Below, in pieces: positions 41,288 to 50,366 of a DNA stretch of 50,366 nucleotides. The first letter of the stretch is position 1; each line of letters begins with the position of its first letter. Below the pieces are notes generated by a model, which was not told the DNA's origin, made no database searches, and worked only from the letters and a program-made list of their open reading frames with translations. The stretch is from Allomyces arbusculus (taxonomy: Eukaryota; Blastocladiomycota; Blastocladiomycetes; Blastocladiales; Blastocladiaceae), in contig JADHYV010000106.1 of NCBI GenBank assembly GCA_027604705.1, positions 1 to 50,366 of the forward strand. Direction: 5' to 3'. A program made the position numbers and the translations under genes.

Positions 41288-44200
41288 ATGGCCCCCCGCA
41301 CGCCCGCCCCCGGCGGCGGTGGCGGCGCTGCACTGACTCCCACTTCCTCGGGGCACGCGCACGCTCTGCACCCGGTCGATCTCGTGGATGCGTGCACGGC
41401 TGACCCGCCCACGGCGCGCGCGCTCGCCAAGACTTTGCGCGATGTGAGCAAGCAGCTCGGCGAAGTAGCTGTCGGAGCGTCGGTCGCGCTGTTACCGGAC
41501 GGCGCGCGGCGCGCGTTGACGGGCACAGTCGACGTGCAGCAAGTGCTGGCCGCGTCCGGGTCACGCACGGGTAACAGAGTCTCGATTGATCCGGCGCCCG
41601 GCGGCAGCGAAAAGGCCGGGATTGCGGCGGTGGTCGCGACGCGTGCGTGGCTCGCGATGCGCCGCACGCGCCAGGACCAGGTGATCAATTTGCAGCACGT
41701 TTTTCTTCTTTGTCAACGACTACCAGGGTGGATGGATTGTTGATGGTATCTCGCACTTAGTACGACGGGCCTTGGCACGCACGACGCCGTGAAGCGCGCG
41801 ATCCTCGACCAGCTCCTGCGGCACTCGGCGAGTATCTCGACTTCCGCGACGCGCGTGCACACGGACGTCGTCAAGGCCCATATCTTGCTTGACCTGCTCG
41901 GATCCGCGACCAACAGCGCCGGGCGCACGTCGCGCCGGTTCGGTCTATTCACGGAACTGCAGTACGATGCGGCAGGCGCGCTCATGGGCGCCAAGCTGTG
42001 CGAGTACCATCTCGAGTCGACGCGCGTCAGTAATCCGCCGCCGGGCGAGTCCAACTTTCATGCGCTCTACGCGGTGTGTGCCGCGGCGTCCGCAGGGGTC
42101 CCGGAGATCAAGGCACTCAAGCTCTTGCCGGACGCGTCCAAGTACCGGCTGGTCGCGCAGGGCGCGGCAGTCGTGGGTGGGGCCGTGACGGCTACGAGTA
42201 CGTTTGGCGTCCTCTTTTCTGCATCGACTCGAATTCTGACCCTCGGCTTCATCTAGCCTACACGGCCATGACGCGGTGCATGAAGGCTCTCGGCATGAAG
42301 AAGCGGTTCCAAACACACTTCTTTTCGGTCCTCGCTGCACTGCTGCTGCTCGGCAACGTCGACTTCGAGGCTGACGGCAAAAACAAGCAGTCGGCCGCGT
42401 CGATCAAGAACCCCGATATCCTCGCTGCCGCCGCACGGCACCTCGGCGTCTCCACGACCTCGCTTGAGACCGTGCTCACCTGCAAGACGATCGTTCACGG
42501 CGACTCGGCATATACCGACTTCCTGGCGCCCGACCAGGCAGCACACATGCGCGACCAGCTCGTGCACGACCTCTACGCGACGCTTTTCGCATACGTTCTC
42601 GAAACGATCAACCAGCGACTCAACCAAGCCGCGCACCAGGCGTCCATGATCGGGCTCGTCGACATGGGCGGGATCGAGACGGCACCGACCAACGGGATCC
42701 ACCAACTGTGCCGCAACTACGCGGCGGAACGCGTGCACACAATGCAAATGCGCGCGCTCGAGCATCGGCACGCCGAGTGGGCGCGCGAACTCGCGGCCAT
42801 CCCGCAAGTCCTTCCGGCCGACCCGCCCGTCAACGTCATGGACGACGTGCTGTCGGTGATCGAGCAGCAAACCAAGGCCGCGGCCGCGGCCAAGGCCGGT
42901 GCGGCGGCCCCCGCGTCGCCGTCCGCCACGGGCCCGACGGTAATGCCATCCAGTATGGCGCTGCTCGACTACTTGCACGCGAAGTTCGCGACGCGCGCGC
43001 GGTACGCACTTCCCGCGGGCGATTCCGCTGCGGGCTTTGCGATCCGGCACTCATTGCCGACGTCGGCCAAGGACACGACGGTCGTTTACTCGCTGGCCGT
43101 GGCGCTCGCGCACGTCGACGCCCTCGTGAACCCGGAATTCATCAAGCTATTCCGGTCACAGTCGCGCAACCCCGTCGCCGAGAAAATGTTTGGCGAGCAC
43201 TTGGTCGAGACCTACGCGGCGCCCGAGCGCGCGCGGACGATCGTCGCTGGACGGACGGCACTGCGGCGGAACCCGACGCGGCGCGTGGCCAAGCCGAACA
43301 AAGCGGCGCTCGTGGAAGCGAAACCGGCGCCGTCGCCTGTGGCCGAGGCCGACGAGGACGAGGACGACGACGACGCGTCGGTTCCGCTTTCGCGCGTGTC
43401 GAACACGGTGCTCGGGCAGCACCGCGTCGCCATGGATAAGCTGGTCCAGTCGCTCGAAGGGTGCGCGCAGTGGTCGGTCGTGGTGATGCCGCCGGGGGAC
43501 GTGACCGAGGATCTGTGCTCGAGTTTGGACTTACCGGCGATCGTGTCGATGGCACGCGCGACGCCGTTTTGGCAGTTGCAGACGGTCGAAGAAGTGCTCG
43601 CACAGCATCGGCGGCACTTGTTTACGGCGAAGGCGGCCGAGTCGGATCCGGCGGGGCCGCGCGCCGATTCGACATTGCCTAATGGTGCCGCAGCGACGGG
43701 CGGAGCCGACGACGTGCTCGCGGCGCTGGCCGCGCTCGGGATCAATGTGGCGGCCGCGGCGTCGGGCGCGGTCCTGTTCAAGGTGCACGAGTGGCTCGCG
43801 CTCGAGGCGCACGATCTCGCTGTAAATCCGGACCAGTTCACGTTTGCCGATTCGCCGCCGACGGTACGCAAGGTGCTCGACAAGCTCGAGCGGCCCGAAA
43901 AGGACGAGGAGACGGCAAGTATGGCCGAAACGGCCAACACGGACGGCGAGCTCGGCGACGAGCCGCGTGTTGGACCCGCTGGTGCCGGTGCGGCACCCGC
44001 GAATGCGAAACCGACGGCACCGCCCCCACCGCCGCAAGTGAATTTGTCGGGAATCCGGCGCCGGTGGCTGTTCACGACCAAGGTCCTGACGTGGTGGATC
44101 CCGTCGCGGCTGCTCGAGTGGTGGGGCCACATGGAGCGGCCCGACATTCAGCAGGCGTGGCGCGAGAAGGTGGCTCTGTGCATCATTATCGGAGCCCTTT

Positions 44201-47200
44201 CGGCCATCATGCTCTTCTTCATTACCGGATTCGGCGATCTGCTGTGCCCGCAGTCGCACCTGTTTTCGACCAAGCAGCTACTTGCGCTCAACACGGACCC
44301 GAGCACGTCCAAGTCGAACGTGTTTGCACTGCACGGTATCGTCTACGACGCGACGGGGTACTTGCACCCGAACGTGGCCGGCTTCTCACAGCAAAAGTAC
44401 CTGGACCTGCGCGGGTCGGTCGACGCGCAGGCGTTTTTCCCGCAGTGGGATCCGAGCACAGGCGCGGCGCCTGCCGTGTGCAACGCGGGGCGCACGTTTG
44501 ACGTGACGCAAATGGATTCGGCGAAATGCACGACGCGCGCGTTGACGGCCAGCAACTACACGGCCTACTGCCACGACTACATCTCGTTGGCGAACAAGGT
44601 GCTCTACCGGGATCCGAAGCTCGGGTGGGCGCGGTACGGGACCATGGCTTACGCACTGGGCGAGGTTGGGCTTCACGCGAGTTCCGATTCGGCGTGGATC
44701 GTGATTCGGGACAAGGTGTATGACGTGACGGCGCTGCTTGGGCCGAACTCGCCGCTGCCGTCGGTGCAGGTCGACTTGCTCGCGGCCAATGCCGGCAAGG
44801 ACATTACGACGTACGGCGCAACCTACGTTAATGTCGGGTGCCTCGATGCGACCGCCTACATTGGCGTCGTCGACCGGCGTGACCAGACGGTGTGCATGGT
44901 CGGCCAGTACATCTTGTTGGGGGTCACATACATCATGGTCGCGGTCATGGTGATCAAGTTCTTATCGGCGCTGCAGCTCGGTTCCAAGCGGCGGCCCGAG
45001 GACATTGACCGATTTGTGATCATGCAAGTGCCGTGCTACTCCGAGTCGACGGAGTCGTTGAAGAAAACGATCGACTCGCTGTCGCTCACGTCCTACAACG
45101 ACACGCGCAAGTTGCTCTTCATTGTCGCTGATGGCATGGTCAAGGGGTCCGGTAACGACAAGCCCACGCCCGACTTGGTGCTCGATATTCTCGGCGTGCC
45201 CGACGCGGATCGCAATGCGCAGCCGTTCTCGTACCACGCGATTGGCGAAGGGTCCAAGGCGCACAACAAGGGCAAGGTCTACTCGGGTCTCTACCGGATC
45301 CAAGGGCGCGCTGTGCCCTACATGGTCGTGGTCAAGTGTGGCACGGAAAAGGAGACGGCCAAGGCGGGCAACCGCGGCAAGCGCGACTCGCAAATGGTGC
45401 TCATGCGGTTCCTGAACAAGGTGTTCTTCAATGCGCCGATGACCCCGCTCGAGCTCGAAATGTACCGGCACATTCGCAACGTGATCGGGGTGCCACCAGG
45501 CAGCTACGAGTTCTTGCTTTGCGTCGATGCCGATACGGAGGTCGGGCCCGAATGCTTGACGCGGCTCATTTCAGCGTGCATCAACGATTCGAAGATCATG
45601 GGGCTCTGCGGTGAGACCAAGATTGCGAATGAAAAGCAGACGTGGGTGACGATGATCCAGGTCTACGAGTACTACATTTCGCACCACTTGGCCAAGGTAC
45701 GCGTCCTGCTCCATGTTTTCGTAATTCGCGGCCCAAAACTAACGCATTCTACTCGATGCAGGCGTTCGAGTCGCTCTTCGGGTCCGTGACGTGTCTGCCC
45801 GGGTGCTTCTGCATGTACAAGCTCTACTCGACGCGTAATGATAAGCGCACGCCGCTCGTGATCGCGCCGCAAATCATTCAGGACTACTCGGAGCCGAATG
45901 TCGACACGCTGCACAAGAAGAACTTGCTCATGCTCGGCGAGGATCGGTACTTGACGACGCTGCTGCTCAAGCACTTCCCTGAGTACAAGATGAAGTTCAC
46001 GCCCGACTCGTGGTGCCTGACAATCGTGCCGGAAAAGTTTTCGATTCTGTTGTCGCAGCGCCGCCGGTGGATCAACTCGACAATTCACAACTTGTTTGAG
46101 CTGACGACTGTGAGGTGCGCTCGACCCATTCGCTTCTCAGTTGTTTTCTCTGGGCAGATTCTAACCGCTGTCTCGGGGGCAACACCATAGCGACCTGTGC
46201 GGGTGCCTGATCTTCTCTATGCGGTTTGTCGTGCTGCTCGACCTGTTTGCGACGCTCGTTATGCCGGCGAGTGTCGGGTACCTGGCCTACATGCTCTACC
46301 TGGTCGCACAGGACTCGGAGGCGCACAAGCAGGCGCTGATCTTGGTGGGCGTCACGTACGGTCTGCAAGCCGTGATCTTCCTGATCAAGCGCCAGTGGCA
46401 GCACATTGGGTGGATGATCATCCATATCATTGCGATGCCCGTCTTCTACATGTACATTCCGCTCTACTCGGTACGCTTTTCTTTTCTTCCACGGCCGCGC
46501 GCATCGTGGATCGATCTGACGGGCACCAATGATCGTAGTTCTGGCACTTTGACGACTTTTCGTGGGGCGCGACGCGCCGGATCGAGGGCGATTCGGGTAA
46601 GGGCGGGCACGAGGGCGACAACGACCATTTTGACCCGGCAACGATCCCGACGGCCAAGTGGGACGACTACAAGCGTCTCAAGCGCACCGAGGCGTCGCTC
46701 ATGGAAATCGCTAAGTCGGCCGACATCCTGAACGCGCCGCCCACGGCGACGTCGAGTCCGCGCAAAACCGGCAAGATGAATGGCAAGTCGCCGTCATTGG
46801 CGAACCTGCGCAGCGCGGCTTCGACGACGGCCGACGGCGGGGTTGAGCTCGGCCTGTACTCGTCGGCGGCGAACCTGTTGGCGCTGAACAAGAGCATGTC
46901 GATGAGCAACATGTTGACGCCGGCGACGGGCAAGATGGGGTCCATGGTCGGCATGTCGCCGTCGATGAACCAGCTCTTTGCGCCGCCGTCGGCCGCATCG
47001 GCGGCCGTTTCGCGTGTCGGGGTGGCTGTGCCGCCAGGGATGCCGACGGATCACGAGATTTGGGCGGCGGTGCGCGCGATCATGATGGCGCACGACTTGT
47101 CGACACTGACCAAGAAGAAAGTGCGCACCGAGTTGGCGGCGCGGTTCCAGGTGGATTTGGCGAGTCGTCGCGAAGTGATCAATGCGTGTATCGAGGCAGT

Positions 47201-47222
47201 GCTGGCAGAGATGCCATGTTGA
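41288..47222 (+). CDS. Chitin synthase with myosin-like head, cytochrome-b5-like region and DEK_C tail (class V/VII type)
   Basis: Proposed exons are 41288-41694, 41761-42197, 42257-45696, 45762-46114, 46191-46470 and 46539-47222, all in phase, giving 1866 residues. Residues ~100-750 resemble a myosin motor ([44 protein letters not shown]), but the P-loop GESGSGKT is replaced by [10 protein letters not shown] membrane helix (~920) precedes cytochrome-b5-like sequence (~966-1060, [13 protein letters not shown]). Another helix (~1161) precedes the glycosyltransferase domain. Catalytic motifs are [11 protein letters not shown] (~1370), [16 protein letters not shown] (~1487) and [16 protein letters not shown] (~1527). 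Several membrane helices follow, then a DEK_C domain in the last ~55 residues. The enzyme extends chitin from UDP-GlcNAc at the plasma membrane. The first intron fits only with a GC-AG boundary; the other four are GT-AG, 59-76 nt, with CTAAC-like branch sites. Confidence 0.9.
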
Positions 47223-47493
47223 TTGATTGGTGGGAGAAGGGAGAGGACTTGGGACGCAGACGGTGGTGGAGGAGACTTGAGCAAGGGACTTAGCTGATGA
47301 GTAGGGGTCTAGGATAGGGAATTTACTGTTTGCTCCTTTGCTTGGATGGATGTGGTGAACAGCTTCGGCGGAGGGAATGGCGGTCGATCAAAGCAGAAAA
47401 GAGAACTGATCGTTCAACAGGCACGAGCTGTTTGACTCGAATATATACCAAAGGCTGTTTGTTCGAAATTGACTTCCACCTCGAAGTCAGGTT

Positions 47494-47566
47494 GGTCCCA
47501 TAGTGTAGTGGTTTAGCACCCTGGACTTTGAATCCAGTAACCTGAGTTCGAATCTCAGTGGGACCG
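47494..47566 (+). tRNA. tRNA-Gln (anticodon UUG)
   Basis: A 73-base cloverleaf without intron. Acceptor GGTCCCA pairs with TGGGACC, with discriminator G. The anticodon stem CTGGA/TCCAG holds loop CTTTGAA, giving UUG. The T arm CTGAG/CTCAG holds TTCGAAT, which is also the B box. The sequence closely follows eukaryotic tRNA-Gln. It lies 270 bases after the chitin synthase stop. Confidence 0.95.
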
Positions 47567-48871
47567 TTAATGATGTCCTCTCGCAAGTCAAAGAAAAATC
47601 CGTAAACTGATCGTTTTAGGATGCCGTTTTTTCCGCAAATATCCAGTAGTTTCTCGTTTTCAAATCGGGCACACTTTCCGCGGTTGTCGCAAGCGACTGT
47701 GCTTGGGACCCGGAAAATCAATGTCGCAATCCGTGTTCCGCAACCCCGGATCGCGGACTTTCCGGGAGGCAATCCGGGATCCGGGGCTCCCCTCGACGTG
47801 GTCAACGAGGGTGGGATCCCACCGGAGCGATCCGGGAGAATCCCGGATCAGAACACGTGAAAGTCACCCCCACGCGTTCCTGAGCTTCTCTGATCCGCCA
47901 TCCACTTCGCGCGAGTGACTTTGATTTGACGGCGGGATCTTGTCCAATACCCTTGGCTATCAATACAGCCCGCGCAAAATCAAAAATAATTCATGGAAAT
48001 ACCACCAGGACTCGCCGATTCTGTCGCCGCCCGCATGGCGGCCATGCTGTGAGAGGCGATGCAGCAAGTCGTCGACGAAATGGCGAACCAAACCACAACA
48101 GCCGGCCAGTGGGCGGATGCTTCCACGGCCAGTGCTAAACGCGCCGCTGCATCCGACGATAGAACGGCGGACTATTCCGACGCCGGATCGACGACTGCTC
48201 GTCCACGACAGAAAGGTCGTCATGGCACTGTCATTGATGATGCAGTTGAACCGGCAGCGCTTGTGGACGGCCATCCGCGCTGCAAGTGCCTACACTGCGG
48301 CAAAGGCACACTGCGCTGCTATGTTTCCCCGGGCCCTGTTCAAAAGCTCATGTCGTTTTGGGCTCGAATGTGTAGTTGTCGTGCTCAACCATGTGTGGGA
48401 GCACTTGCGCACGTGCAATGAGGCAAAAGCCAAGGGCGCGCACGGCGCATGTCCTCCTCCTCCTGCCCGGGGAGGCCAAGCGGCGCATCCGACTGGCCCG
48501 CCACCAATGGTTGCCGACCTCCATGCGCGCAAGACCAATATGGTGGTGGGGTCGGGTGTCGCCTTGCAGTTCCTCAAGCAGGTCAGGTGTCCCTTGGGTT
48601 GGCTGCAGTCCCAGCAGTTTGAGTCGTGGTTTTTCGTGTTTGTTCCATTCTCTTGTATCCTTTACCAATGTTTTTTATTCTGTTTCACTTGTGGTGGTCG
48701 CAGGAATACAAGATCGCTGCTCTCAAGCTCGACGGTGTGATGGGAGAATCCCGGAGAATCTGGATCGGATTCTCCCGACACAGGGAGTGGGAGTGGGATG
48801 GAGTTTTTGATCACGTGACGGATTTTGGGTATTCCACACGAGTGTAGAACACTGGTCGCAGTCTTATCAAC
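47567..48871. other. Region with an unclassified open frame and GGGAGAATCCCGGA repeats
   Basis: The plus-strand frame 47940-48740 is open for 266 codons, and another overlaps it at 48059-48421. Neither has a recognised domain, although the second contains a CKCLHCGKGTLRC cysteine cluster. A 14-base motif GGGAGAATCCCGGA occurs at 47834-47847 and again at ~48743-48756. At the first site it lies in a palindrome (GATCCGGGA, GAA, TCCCGGATC), and at the second in a GGGAGAATCC/GGATTCTCCC inverted pair. The arrangement could be the ends of a ~1-kb unknown mobile element carrying the frame, but I cannot show terminal repeats convincingly. Confidence 0.35.
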
Positions 48872-48907
48872 GGCAGCTTAGCTCAGCGGTTAAGCATAGT
48901 TGACTTT
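48872..48907 (+). tRNA. tRNA-like 5' half abutting tRNA-Val (fragment)
   Basis: The 36 bases immediately before tRNA-Val read GGCAGCTTAGCTCAGCGG, then TTAAGC. This is a normal tRNA 5' end with an A-box (TAGCTCAGCGG) and D arm, but no anticodon arm, T arm or acceptor partner follows. It looks like a truncated tRNA gene fused to the start of the next one. An A-box without its own B-box should not give a mature tRNA. Confidence 0.5.
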
Positions 48908-48980
48908 GTCATCGTGGTGTAGTGGTTATCACGTGAGTCTCACACACTCAAGGTCCCCAGTTCGATCCTGGGCGATGACA
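48908..48980 (+). tRNA. tRNA-Val (anticodon CAC)
   Basis: A 73-base cloverleaf. Acceptor GTCATCG pairs perfectly with CGATGAC, discriminator A. The D arm GTGTAGTGGTTATCAC is typical of eukaryotic tRNA-Val. The anticodon stem TGAGT/ACTCA holds loop CTCACAC, giving CAC. The T arm CCCAG/CTGGG holds TTCGATC. Confidence 0.95.
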
Positions 48981-49480
48981 TCTAGACGCGACAGAGAGGT
49001 TTGCACATTCAACGTATCGTTTTGTCGATATGCGCCACTCTCGTTGTCTGGCTGGTCGGTCCTTCTTTAACGTGCTTTGGTATTTGCCTATTTGGCAAAC
49101 AAAACGTTGCAAGCGAGCAGCTGGCTGTCGTGGTCGCTGCAAACGAACGCCATTACAGCCCCACTCGATTTGTCGACACACCAATAGCTGCCAACATGCT
49201 CACCCACACAGCATATCCCCCCCCCCTCCCCCCTGCTGCCACCTGGCGCACTCGCCTGTCTGCAACTTCAACATTCGTTCAGGCGAGGGCTTCGTTCAGC
49301 CCCACTAGATTGCAAATTGGTCTTCATGATCTGGTGAGAACAATGGCCATGAATCTCATGGACAAATGAAATTAATGAATAAAATTATCCCGTCCTGATG
49401 CCTTTGACTCCTTTGGCATCGTCGCGCTTGGTCCATGGAAGGCAGAGAGTGCAATGGATGAACCCTCTAAGAGATTGAAC
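48981..49480. other. Intergenic stretch without recognisable features
   Basis: About 500 bases with short open frames on both strands and a C-rich interruption near 49220-49237. I see no gene or RNA. Confidence 0.5.
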
Positions 49481-49489
49481 AGTACTTCC

Positions 49490-49510
49490 CCTGAGTTCGA
49501 ATCTCAGTGG
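49490..49510 (+). tRNA. tRNA-Gln T-arm fragment
   Basis: These 21 bases are identical to the T arm and start of the acceptor of the tRNA-Gln at 47494-47566 (core CTGAGTTCGAATCTCAGTG). The sequence then diverges (GCAG instead of GACC). No matching 5' part precedes it. It is a 3' tRNA remnant, perhaps from a tRNA-derived short element. Confidence 0.7.
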
Positions 49511-49943
49511 CAGTGAAAGTAAACAGTCGGGCGTTGATGATTAGTCGCGACTTGCGTGGGTCTGGCTTGGGTAATGCCACAATACCATTTTTTTGACAGT
49601 GTGAATTCCATTGTGCTTGTCCGCCAAGTGGGTTATGGTTGAGCCTGAAGACACTTGCTTGCAACTCGTGCAACCTTCACCACTTTATCAGTGAATTGAG
49701 GAGACGTGCACCTTTGGCTGCAACAGATGGACTACTGATTGAACATCAATCCACAACCCACGTTTCTTCCACTGATGTCCATGCAATGCAAGAACAAATT
49801 CTTCGAGCCATGCACAAAAAACTGGAACTCAGTGACAGTTGACTGGATCATAACAGAACCGACCGTTCTCCAAATGCACGCTAATTCAATTCACCAAAAA
49901 TGACACGAACCTCCGTGACGACCGTACTGAATCACGACCATGG
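49511..49943. other. Intergenic stretch without recognisable features
   Basis: About 430 bases of lower-GC sequence. The short open frame 49639-49842 (+) has no recognised motif. Confidence 0.45.
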
Positions 49944-50285
49944 TCATGGCGCGTCGCGTTGGAAAATGTCCGTGTCAACAGTGGTACAGCACACGTGCGA
50001 CCCACACTCGTTAGCCTTGCTGCTGGCTGTGTCATTGTTGCACTCGCTGTGAGCTTCTTCATTCTGGACCTCCTCAAGCAGCTCGTCCTCATGGCAGTCG
50101 CCACCGTTGAACTCGGCTTGGTCCTCCATGTCGTGGTCCTCGTCGTCGGCGTCCCCCTCCTCATCATCAGCGGCTTCGTCGGCTTCACACCGATCAGGTA
50201 ATGCTGGTGTCTCCTCCACTTGAACCATGTGTGTTCGCGCGGCCCGCTCGGCGGCCACCGCCGTTTGATACTCAGAGAAGAGTTC

Positions 50286-50290
<5 letters not shown>
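49944..50290 (-). CDS. Partial acidic open frame running towards the (GA)n end
   Basis: On the minus strand the sequence reads VELFSEYQTAVAAERAARTH, then ETPALPDRCEADEAADDEEG and a long Asp/Glu-rich stretch, ending in TTVDTDIFQRDAP. It looks like the last exon of a gene whose earlier part lies beyond the window, with the CT-rich tract as its preceding intron. The F-BAR gene also has such a tract in an intron. No domain is recognisable. The complementary strand gives a hydrophobic frame that is only a mirror of the acidic one. Confidence 0.3.

Positions 50291-50366
<76 letters not shown>
50291..50366. repeat. (GA)n microsatellite at the window end
   Basis: The last 76 bases are pure GA repeat. 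The array continues to the window edge, so its length and what lies beyond are unknown. Confidence 0.95.

Noticed and set aside
42253-44259. Several minus-strand frames of 150-310 codons opposite the chitin synthase gene
   Set aside because: Antisense shadows with no motifs; the plus strand carries all chitin synthase landmarks.
49959-50201. Hydrophobic 80-codon plus-strand frame that looks like a small membrane protein
   Set aside because: It is the exact antisense of an Asp/Glu-rich stretch; acidic codons read backwards give Val/Leu/Phe.

Overview
The window looks like the left end of a chromosome from a GC-rich fungus, and I lean towards a zoosporic or other early-diverging lineage. It opens with C-strand telomere-type repeats of the form CCTAA(n) and closes inside a (GA)n microsatellite, probably an assembly limit. 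The fungal assignment rests on a division-2 chitin synthase with a myosin-like head, cytochrome-b5-like region and DEK_C tail, plus a BZZ1-like F-BAR/SH3 protein, a Pns1/CTL transporter, the SNARE Bos1/membrin and the ribosome-assembly factor Tsr1. Most introns are 59-91 nt, and many donors read GTACGY or GTGCGY.

Layout. 1-264 telomere-like repeat; 265-2800 CpG-poor subtelomere with no recognisable gene. 2.8-12.6 kb is a compact gene block: a putative mitoribosomal protein (+), the F-BAR/SH3 protein (-), an ATP-grasp enzyme (+) and a choline-transporter-like protein (+). 13-20 kb holds a cluster of a protein family I do not recognise. It has one intact gene (15102-16130, -) and at least five decayed relatives on both strands. 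All are related to a two-module gene at 34.1-36.0 kb. The shared C-terminal module has the spacing C-x2-C-x3-W-x5-CC. 20.3-21.9 kb holds a decayed, transposase-like frame. An aminotransferase gene with two frame breaks lies at 22.2-23.9 kb.

25.3-33.4 kb is an 8-kb CpG-depleted transposon island. It contains two decayed pogo/Tigger-type (Tc1/mariner superfamily) transposase genes, one on each strand, and two short TA-flanked inverted-repeat elements. One of these has jumped into the second transposase. From 34 to 47.2 kb dense host genes return: the two-module family gene, BOS1 (-) and TSR1 (+) divergently transcribed from a shared 0.7-kb region, and the large chitin synthase gene with five introns. 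47.5-50.4 kb carries tRNA-Gln(UUG), tRNA-Val(CAC), two tRNA fragments, an unclassified open frame and an acidic partial frame running into the (GA)n end.

The host genes are general housekeeping functions: secretory SNARE, ribosome assembly, cell-wall synthesis, membrane-actin coupling and solute transport. They do not form a single pathway. The most unusual content is the unrecognised CxxC-W-CC family concentrated near the telomere and the sharp contrast between CpG-rich genes and CpG-poor repeats.
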